This document shows positions 15,591 to 20,702 of a stretch of DNA of 20,702 bases, piece after piece. A program made the position numbers and the translations under genes. The stretch covers positions 1 through 20,702 of the forward strand of contig JAHHQQ010000028.1 of the NCBI GenBank assembly GCA_020026275.1, given 5' to 3'. The DNA comes from Bacteroidales bacterium. Its GTDB lineage: Bacteria > Bacteroidota > Bacteroidia > Bacteroidales > UBA932. The notes beneath the pieces were generated by a model that saw only the letters and a list, made by a program, of their open reading frames with translations, had not been told where the DNA came from and ran no database searches. How positions within the stretch are numbered: position 1 is the first letter of the stretch; every line of letters starts with the position of its first letter.

Positions 15591-16477
15591 CTACTTCTGA
15601 ATAAAGACATAAGTCCTTTCACATAGTCTTCATCGGTCGCTATGCGGACACTGTCTACATTATATCTGTTCATCAGATGCGCCGCCTCCGCCTCCGCCTC
15701 TGCGAACCAACTGGAATATTCTCTCCTTACTCTACGGCTACCCGTATTGACCCAAAGGGAATCACCAGTCTCGGAATCCTTGACATTGACCAGACCGACA
15801 TCAGGAATTGTCTTCTCCCTCTGATCATAAACGCTGACCACAGACAAATCATGGCGATTTACCGCTACCTTCAGTGCATCTTCATACCTCGGAGAACCGT
15901 CCGCATTTACATCAAGCATATCCGAAAGCAAAAAAGCCGTACATCTTTTCTTGATCGCATTGGTTAGATATCTCAAAGCCTCACCGATATCCGTCCCTTG
16001 TGACTGAGGTTTCAGTTCGATGATTTCCCGGATGATATGGAGAAGATGACTTCTTCCCTTCTTGGGAGGGATGAACTTCTCCACCCTGTCACTGAAAAAC
16101 AGGGCTCCAACCTTATCATTATTTATGCCGGCAGAAAAAGACAAGACGGCAGCGATCTCAGCAATCTGCTCACGCTTCGTCTTGCACTTTGTTCCAAAAA
16201 GCCCGGAACGGCTGATATCAATGAGCAGCACGACCGTCAGTTCCCTCTCCTCCTCAAAGACCTTCACATAGGGAGACCTGAGACGCGCGGTCACATTCCA
16301 GTCCATGTTTCTTACATCATCTCCATACTGGTACTCCCTGACCTCGCTGAAAGCCATACCACGACCTTTGAAGGCAGAATGATATTCACCCGCAAAAATC
16401 TGATGAGACAGAGACCTTGTCTTGATCTCTATCTTTCTGACTTTCTTCAAAAGTTCTGTTGCACCGGATGTTTCCAT
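15587..16477 (-). CDS. DUF58 (VWA-like) protein of the MoxR operon
   Basis: The 296-residue protein has no obvious membrane helices. It carries the DUF58 signature EYQYGDDVRNMDWNVTAR (about 48-65) followed by a VWA-like fold with D87-x-S89-x-S91 (LIDISRSG) and later GTDIGEAL and LLSDMLD, so a MIDAS-type metal site is probably retained. DUF58 proteins almost always accompany MoxR ATPases and are thought to be their adaptor or substrate partners. A Shine-Dalgarno-like AGGAAG precedes the ATG by a few bases. It lies 13 bp after moxR and overlaps the next gene by 4 bp. Confidence 0.9.
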   Translation of the reverse strand: METSGATELLKKVRKIEIKTRSLSHQIFAGEYHSAFKGRGMAFSEVREYQYGDDVRNMDWNVTARLRSPYVKVFEEERELTVVLLIDISRSGLFGTKCKTKREQIAEIAAVLSFSAGINNDKVGALFFSDRVEKFIPPKKGRSHLLHIIREIIELKPQSQGTDIGEALRYLTNAIKKRCTAFLLSDMLDVNADGSPRYEDALKVAVNRHDLSVVSVYDQREKTIPDVGLVNVKDSETGDSLWVNTGSRRVRREYSSWFAEAEAEAAHLMNRYNVDSVRIATDEDYVKGLMSLFRSR

Positions 16478-16490
16478 GTTCTTCCTGATT

Positions 16491-17483
16491 TTATGGTACC
16501 ATTACAGCATTCAACACCTCAGAAATAATATTTTCTGTTGTCACGTTCTCAGCTTCAGCCTCGTAAGTAAGTCCGATTCTGTGACGAAGCACTTCGTTGC
16601 ACACTGAACGGACATCCTCTGGAATGACATAACCTCTTCTTTTGATGAAGGCATACGCCTTGGACGCCATAGAAAGAGAGATGCTGGCACGCGGTGAGGC
16701 ACCATAGGAAATCAATCCCTTCAAATCCTTCAACCCATAGTCTTCAGGAGTTCTGGTCGCATAGACGATATCCACAATATATCTTTCAATCTTCTCATCC
16801 ATATAGACATCTCGGACCACTTCTCTGGCGCGGATGATATCTTCCGGACTGATGACTGGACTGGCTTTCGGAAAAACACCAGTATTATTCATGCGGATAA
16901 TCTGACGCTCCTCTTCCTTTTTGGGATAATCCACCACCACCTTCAACATGAAGCGGTCGACCTGCGCCTCAGGAAGCGGATAAGTTCCTTCCTGTTCGAT
17001 CGGGTTCTGCGTTGCCATCACCAAGAAAGGCTCCGGCAATTTAAAAGTCTGATCCCCGATAGTCACTTGACGCTCCTGCATCGCCTCCAACAAAGCAGAT
17101 TGAACTTTGGCAGGAGAACGGTTGATTTCATCCGCCAGTACGAAATTGGCGAAGACAGGTCCTTTGTGCACCTCGAAGTCATCCTTCTTCTGAGAATAAA
17201 TCAGTGTTCCCAACACATCGGCAGGAAGCAGATCCGGAGTAAACTGTATACGATTGAACTTGGCATTCACTGCTTGAGACAAAGTATTGATAGCCAATGT
17301 CTTTGCCAATCCAGGAACACCTTCCAGCAAAATATGGCCGTTGGCGAGCAAACCGATAAGCAGATTTTCTATGAGCTGTTTCTGTCCGACAATGACCTTT
17401 CCCATTTCCATTGAAAGCAAGTCCACAAAAGAACTTTCCTGCTGGATACGTTCATTCAATTCTTTGATATTGACACTCTCCAT
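16491..17483 (-). CDS. MoxR-family AAA+ ATPase
   Basis: The 330-residue cytoplasmic ATPase is the likely motor of the operon. Walker A is GVPGLAKT (55-62), Walker B FVLADEIN (114-121), sensor 1 ATQN (157-160), followed by YPLPEAQVDRFML with the arginine-containing DRF. The C-terminal lid domain runs from about 215 (ITPED-like SPEDIIRAREV, then SYGASPRASISL). MoxR proteins are thought to act as chaperones that remodel VWA-containing partners such as the following DUF58, BatA and BatB proteins. An in-frame ATG at 17540 exists, but would add 19 unusual residues and leave 6 bp to truA. The ATG at 17483 gives the normal family length. It heads the operon and is divergent from truA. I see no clean TAnnTTTG for it. 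Confidence 0.93.
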   Translation of the reverse strand: MESVNIKELNERIQQESSFVDLLSMEMGKVIVGQKQLIENLLIGLLANGHILLEGVPGLAKTLAINTLSQAVNAKFNRIQFTPDLLPADVLGTLIYSQKKDDFEVHKGPVFANFVLADEINRSPAKVQSALLEAMQERQVTIGDQTFKLPEPFLVMATQNPIEQEGTYPLPEAQVDRFMLKVVVDYPKKEEERQIIRMNNTGVFPKASPVISPEDIIRAREVVRDVYMDEKIERYIVDIVYATRTPEDYGLKDLKGLISYGASPRASISLSMASKAYAFIKRRGYVIPEDVRSVCNEVLRHRIGLTYEAEAENVTTENIISEVLNAVMVP

Positions 17484-17519
17484 GATTGTATCTGAATTAG
17501 ATTTTAATCTTAAATATTT

Positions 17520-17527
17520 TATTTTTG
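17520..17527 (+). promoter_or_regulatory. Bacteroidota -7 element for truA
   Basis: TATTTTTG matches TAnnTTTG and ends 19 bases before the truA ATG. The 63-bp moxR-truA spacer is strongly AT-rich. No clear TTG -33 element is present. Confidence 0.45.
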
Positions 17528-17546
17528 CATTATCAATCAAAATATC

Positions 17547-18329
17547 ATGCGCTACAAGTTATTTTTGTCCTACAATGGTGCCACCACAAACGGCTGGCAA
17601 ATCCAGAACAACAATCCTTCCATCCAGGGTTATCTCCAGAATGCATTGGCCATGCTGCTGAAAGAAAGTCTGACGATAACAGGAGCCGGCAGGACAGATA
17701 CGGGTGTCCATGCAAGCCAATATTACGCACACATTGACATTGGTTCACCTATCAATGTTGATATCAAGAAACTAATATACAAATTAAATGCCATTTTGCC
17801 TAAAGAAATCGTCATTCATGATTTAATCAAATGCGACAATCCATTTCACGCGAGATTCGATGCCGACAAAAGACAATATCGGTATTTCATCCATCGGAAA
17901 AAGGATCCTTTCATGAACGAAAAATCTTACCTTTACACTTTTCCTCTAGATATAGAAGAAATGAAGAAGGCAACTGCCCTCCTGCCCGGCACCAGAGACT
18001 GCAGTTGCTTTGAAAAAAGCGGCGGAAATAGTTCCTCTTCCATTTGCACCATCTATGAGGCGAGATGGGAGCATTACACTCCCGACCACGTCAAACTGCT
18101 CGGTTATCCAGGAGGAGAAGAAGATTACCTGGTCTTCACGATCAGCGCCAACCGATTCCTGAGGAATATGGTCAGGGCTATAGTCGGCACACTGCTGGAA
18201 GTCGGAAAAGGCAAAAAGAGCCTGGAAGAATTCCAGACCATCCTGGAAAAAGGAAACCGCTCCGATGCAGGAGAATCTGTCCCGGGGAAAGCCCTCTTCC
18301 TTTGCGGCATACATTATGCAGAAAAATAA
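17547..18329 (+). CDS. truA: tRNA pseudouridine synthase A
   Basis: The 260-residue enzyme converts uridines 38-40 of the tRNA anticodon stem-loop to pseudouridine. The catalytic aspartate is D51 in GAGRTDTGVHA. Other family marks are the N-terminal LSYNGATTNGWQIQ (8-21), FHARFDADKRQYRYFI (about 100-115), the NRFLRNMVRAIVGTLLEVG block and SVPGKALFL near the C-terminus. The length is normal for a full-size TruA. It is divergent from moxR, with a -7 element just upstream, and has no visible terminator at its 3' end, so some read-through into exbB is possible. Confidence 0.97.
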   Translation: MRYKLFLSYNGATTNGWQIQNNNPSIQGYLQNALAMLLKESLTITGAGRTDTGVHASQYYAHIDIGSPINVDIKKLIYKLNAILPKEIVIHDLIKCDNPFHARFDADKRQYRYFIHRKKDPFMNEKSYLYTFPLDIEEMKKATALLPGTRDCSCFEKSGGNSSSSICTIYEARWEHYTPDHVKLLGYPGGEEDYLVFTISANRFLRNMVRAIVGTLLEVGKGKKSLEEFQTILEKGNRSDAGESVPGKALFLCGIHYAEK

Positions 18330-18330
18330 A

Positions 18331-18361
18331 TTTCAGAAATGCAAAAAAATACTTAATTTTG
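18331..18361 (+). promoter_or_regulatory. Probable promoter of exbB-exbD-tonB
   Basis: TAATTTTG (18354-18361) is an exact TAnnTTTG -7 element. TTTC at 18331-18334, one base from TTTG, lies 19 bases upstream, the expected -33 spacing. It leaves a 49-base leader before the exbB ATG. The -33 box abuts the truA stop. Confidence 0.55.
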
Positions 18362-18410
18362 CAAATTGTTGAATATGTACTTATTAAATTAAGATAATCA
18401 AGATATAATT

Positions 18411-19148
18411 ATGTTGTTCAATCTTTTACAGGCAGCAATAGGCACCGACACCATGGTAGCCGCAGCGGAAACCGTCACTAACGTAGCAAATGCTACCGTT
18501 CAGGAAGAAAGCTTGATCAGTCTCGCGGCGAAAGGCGGTTGGCTGATGCTTGTTCTCCTGTTCCTCTCCATCGTAGCCATCTATCTTTTTGCAAAAAAAT
18601 GGTGGATGATCCACAAAGCCGGCATGGTAGACAAAAATTTCATGAATGATATTCGGGATTATGTCCATGAAGGAAAGCTCAAATCAGCACTTGCCCTTTG
18701 TGACAAATTTGACTCCCCAATCGCCAGACTGGTAGAAAAAGGAATCGGTAGAATCGGCCGTCCTCTGAATGATATCCAAGCTGCTGTAGAGAACACAGGA
18801 AATGCAGAAGTGGCTCGTCTTGAAAAAGGCCTTCCTCTTCTTGCCACCATCGCAGGTGGTGCTCCTATGATCGGTTTCCTCGGTACTGTCATCGGTATGG
18901 TCCAGGCTTTCTTCAACATGACCAAAGCCGGTTCCAACATTGACATTTCCCTTCTTTCAGGAGGTATCTACACTGCGATGATCACAACTGTCGGAGGTCT
19001 GATTGTCGGTATCATCGCCTATTTCGGATACAACTATCTTTCTTCCAACATCTCAGATGTCGTGTTCAAGATGGAGAATGCGACCATTGAATTCATGGAC
19101 TTGCTTCATGAACCTGCTGAATGCGACAGTGAACTGGAAGACAAATAA
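18411..19148 (+). CDS. exbB: ExbB/TolQ/MotA-family proton channel subunit
   Basis: The 245-residue inner-membrane protein forms the pentameric proton-conducting part of an ExbB-ExbD motor that powers TonB-dependent outer-membrane transport. Three membrane helices are visible: about 43-62 (GWLMLVLLFLSIVAIYLF), 142-170 (PLLATIAGGAPMIGFLGTVIG, the conserved TolQ/ExbB core) and 187-210 (YTAMITTVGGLIVGIIAYFGY). A cytoplasmic loop of about 80 residues lies between helices 1 and 2. The N-terminal 35 residues are Ala/Thr/Val-rich, typical of Bacteroidota homologues. The exbD gene follows after 27 bp. Confidence 0.93.
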   Translation: MLFNLLQAAIGTDTMVAAAETVTNVANATVQEESLISLAAKGGWLMLVLLFLSIVAIYLFAKKWWMIHKAGMVDKNFMNDIRDYVHEGKLKSALALCDKFDSPIARLVEKGIGRIGRPLNDIQAAVENTGNAEVARLEKGLPLLATIAGGAPMIGFLGTVIGMVQAFFNMTKAGSNIDISLLSGGIYTAMITTVGGLIVGIIAYFGYNYLSSNISDVVFKMENATIEFMDLLHEPAECDSELEDK

Positions 19149-19175
19149 TAGAAAACATTAAGGAGACTTGCTGAT

Positions 19176-19586
19176 ATGGCATACAAACGTACAACCAAAG
19201 TAATGTCAGACATAGGTATGTCCTCCATGACAGACCTTGTCTTCCTATTGCTCATATTCTTTCTGATCACCTCTACCCTAATCAATCCGAATGCATTGAA
19301 ACTGCTTCTTCCGAAGAGCACCGGTCAGATTTCAGCGAAAGCGACTACCAGCGTCTCCATCCAGGATATGCAGAACGGTGAATACACCTATCACATCAAC
19401 GGGAATGAAATTCCCATTCCGTTCGAAACTGTGGAAGATGCCCTGATTGAAGAACTCCAGATGGAGGAGGATCCGACTTTTTCCATCTATGCGGACGAAA
19501 CTGTTCCTGTGAAGGAAGTGGTCGCCATGATGAACATAGCAAAGAGGAACCACTACAAGGTAATTCTGGCAACCCAGCCGGAATAG
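19176..19586 (+). CDS. exbD: ExbD/TolR-family biopolymer transport protein
   Basis: The 136-residue product has a single membrane helix at about 20-36 (DLVFLLLIFFLITSTLI) preceded by the conserved SMTD. D20 corresponds to the proton-carrying aspartate at the membrane-helix start of ExbD. The remaining periplasmic domain is the usual alpha/beta fold, ending in ADETVPVKEVVAMMNIAKRNHYKVILATQ. It pairs with the preceding ExbB. An AGGAG (19161-19165) lies ten bases before the ATG, one of the clearer ribosome binding sites here. Confidence 0.93.
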   Translation: MAYKRTTKVMSDIGMSSMTDLVFLLLIFFLITSTLINPNALKLLLPKSTGQISAKATTSVSIQDMQNGEYTYHINGNEIPIPFETVEDALIEELQMEEDPTFSIYADETVPVKEVVAMMNIAKRNHYKVILATQPE

Positions 19587-19593
19587 TGAACAC

Positions 19594-19616
19594 GGGACGG
19601 TCTTGCGGACCGCTCC
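19594..19616 (+). other. Small hairpin between exbD and the tonB-like gene
   Basis: CGGTC (19598-19602) and GACCG (19608-19612) form a 5-bp stem with loop TTGCG. With one mismatch it extends outward by three pairs (GGG/TCC, one of them G-T). There is no T run, so it is not an intrinsic terminator. It may adjust translation of the next GTG-started gene or be incidental. Confidence 0.3.
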
Positions 19617-19634
19617 GGCAAACAGCTGACAAAC

Positions 19635-20426
19635 GTGAGAAAATATAAGGAATTACAGAACACACGCGAAAAGGTGAGCACGGTTGCAGGAGCAGTCGTG
19701 ACCGTAGCCGCACATGCCGTGATTGTAATCTTCTGTTGTTTTTCAGGTGTCAAATATCTGGATCCACCCCCACCGGAAACTAGTCTGGTCATCGATTTCT
19801 CAGAAATGGAGGAAGAGATCGTGAAACCGAGACCGGCCCGACAGGGCCGACAGCCGCAGGCAGAGGAAGTGGACAAGACCAAGGAGGTCAACCTGATCCA
19901 GAAGTCAGAATCCCCCATCAAGGGACACAAGGCCAATGAAGCCCAGGAATCCATTGTCGATGACAAAGGAGATGTAGAGATTGAACAGCCCGAAAGAAAA
20001 AAGGAAATCAACAAGAAATCCCTCTTCCCTGCCGCAGACAACAAGTCGGACAAAGACACTTTGGCCGCTCAGACGGCATCCACCATTTCCGAAAAACTGA
20101 AAGGAGGGCATGCTTCCGGAAACACACAAAAAGGGAAATATGAAGGCCAGCCCAATGCCCAGCTGAAAGGAAGAAACATTTTGGGTACCATTCCGACGCC
20201 ATCCTATGACGGACAGGATGAAGCCATTGTCGTTGTGAAAATTTGGGTAGACCAATACGGAAAAGTGACAGATGCCTTCCCTGGAGAGGCAGGCACGACT
20301 GTTGCAGACAAGAAACTGTGGGCTGCATCCAGAGCGGCAGCCTTGAAAGCTCATTTCAACATGAGTGCTGATGCTCCTGTCAAACAGGAAGGTACTATTA
20401 CATTTATATTTAAAATTACAAAATAA
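19635..20426 (+). CDS. TonB-family energy transducer
   Basis: The 263-residue protein has the TonB layout. A short cytoplasmic N-terminus precedes one membrane helix (about 15-37, VSTVAGAVVTVAAHAVIVIFCCF), then a periplasmic linker (about 43-185) and a C-terminal TonB domain (about 195-263, EAIVVVKIWVDQYGKVTDA ... GTITFIFKITK). The linker is charged (Glu/Lys/Asp) rather than Pro/Lys-repeat; only PPPP at 44-47 recalls the classical form. The start is GTG at 19635, because the first in-frame ATG falls after the membrane helix. It lies 48 bp after exbD and probably forms an operon with exbB and exbD, driving TonB-dependent receptors. Confidence 0.87.
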   Translation: MRKYKELQNTREKVSTVAGAVVTVAAHAVIVIFCCFSGVKYLDPPPPETSLVIDFSEMEEEIVKPRPARQGRQPQAEEVDKTKEVNLIQKSESPIKGHKANEAQESIVDDKGDVEIEQPERKKEINKKSLFPAADNKSDKDTLAAQTASTISEKLKGGHASGNTQKGKYEGQPNAQLKGRNILGTIPTPSYDGQDEAIVVVKIWVDQYGKVTDAFPGEAGTTVADKKLWAASRAAALKAHFNMSADAPVKQEGTITFIFKITK

Positions 20427-20436
20427 ATACAGAACC

Positions 20437-20454
20437 GCATGGCGTGAGCCATGC
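20437..20454 (+). other. GTGA-capped hairpin in the leader of the last gene
   Basis: GCATGGC (20437-20443) and GCCATGC (20448-20454) make a perfect 7-bp stem closed by GTGA, a GNRA-type tetraloop. No T run follows, so it is not a standard intrinsic terminator. It lies 10 bases after the tonB-like stop and 45 before the next ATG. A second small motif, CCCGTGAAGGG, follows at about 20471. Confidence 0.4.
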
Positions 20455-20499
20455 ACATACGAACAACAAGCCCGTGAAGGGTGATTTATCCAAAACAAT

Positions 20500-20702
20500 A
20501 TGGAAGATAAAAACAACGGCGGTTACACCGCAGAAGGAAGAAAACTGAGACCTAGAAGACCTAGAATTTCTAGTAGCGCAAATTATTCATCATCAGACAG
20601 AAACAGTCCCAGCAACTCTGAAAGGAACAGCTACGGCAACTCCGAGAGGAGGAGCAGTTATGGTTCTTCCGAAAGGAGAGGTGGCTACGGCAGCTCCGAA
20701 AG
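20500..20702 (+). CDS. N-terminus of a low-complexity Ser/Arg/Gly/Tyr-rich protein, cut by the window edge
   Basis: From the ATG at 20500 an open frame runs to the window end (67 complete codons). The product begins MEDKNNGGYTAEGRKLRPRR and continues as Ser/Asn/Arg/Tyr/Gly-rich repeats. No folded domain is visible yet. Bacteroidota rRNA pseudouridine synthases of the RluB/RsuA group often carry long disordered, basic N-terminal extensions of this kind. That is my leading guess, but another RNA-binding protein is equally compatible. It is 73 bp downstream of the tonB-like gene and may be cotranscribed with it. Confidence 0.6.
   Translation, partial: MEDKNNGGYTAEGRKLRPRRPRISSSANYSSSDRNSPSNSERNSYGNSERRSSYGSSERRGGYGSSE
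20602..20702 (+). repeat. Tandem coding repeat, consensus (N/R)S-Y-G-(N/S)-S-E-R
   Basis: Four degenerate units follow one another: NSPSNSER (20602-20625), NSYGNSER (20626-20649), RSSYGSSER (20650-20676) and RGGYGSSE (20677 to the edge). The period is 24-27 bp. Serine and arginine codons vary between units (AGC, AGT, TCC, TCT; AGG, AGA), so the array is not a fresh duplication. It may continue beyond the window. Confidence 0.8.

Noticed and set aside
17484..17540. Longer MoxR start at 17540
   Set aside because: The extra 19 residues are not typical of the family and would leave only 6 bp to the divergent truA start, across its promoter. The ATG at 17483 gives the normal length.

Overview
The window looks like a chromosomal segment from a member of the Bacteroidota, most likely order Bacteroidales. 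The evidence is a complete MoxR/Bat 'aerotolerance' operon, good matches to the Bacteroidota -7 promoter element TAnnTTTG upstream of several genes, few strong Shine-Dalgarno sites, a tRNA without encoded CCA, and exported GH125 and GH2 glycosidases. I cannot name a genus. Apart from one N-terminal low-complexity fragment at the right edge, every large gene belongs to a family I recognise. No IS element, prophage, CRISPR array or integration scar is visible, and no gene-free stretch exceeds 300 bases.

Layout. (1) 1-90: the 3' part of tRNA-Val(TAC) and its terminator. (2) 176-1582 (+): an exported GH125 exo-alpha-mannosidase, convergent with glyA (1655-3001, -) and separated from it by a 13-bp hairpin. 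(3) glyA and a TrmH/SpoU-type RNA methyltransferase gene (3097-3630, +) diverge from a short region holding two opposed -7 elements. (4) 3656-6955 (-): a large exported GH2 beta-galactosidase, convergent with the methyltransferase gene. (5) 7069-17483 (-): a tightly packed eight-gene operon, in transcription order moxR, a DUF58 gene, a membrane-anchored BatD-like gene, batA, batB, batC, a batD-batE fusion, and a metallophosphoesterase/PQQ-type beta-propeller fusion. It ends in a strong terminator at 7011-7047. (6) 17547-20426 (+), divergent from the operon: truA, then exbB, exbD and a tonB-like gene. (7) 20500-end (+): the start of a gene encoding a low-complexity, Ser/Arg/Tyr/Gly-rich N-terminus.

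How the genes may work together. In the large operon a cytoplasmic AAA+ ATPase (MoxR) and a DUF58 protein probably act with membrane-anchored von Willebrand A proteins (BatA, BatB), TPR proteins (BatC, the BatE part) and Ig-like/BatD proteins in an inner-membrane complex linked to envelope or oxidative-stress fitness. The exact biochemistry of Bat systems is unsettled. Two features stand out here. BatD and BatE are one continuous polypeptide with a retained signal-peptide-like segment at the junction. An exported phosphoesterase-propeller protein is the last cistron, 15 bp downstream. The ExbB-ExbD-TonB set would energise outer-membrane TonB-dependent transport. The two exported glycosidases are stand-alone CAZyme genes with no susC/susD pair or regulator in the window.
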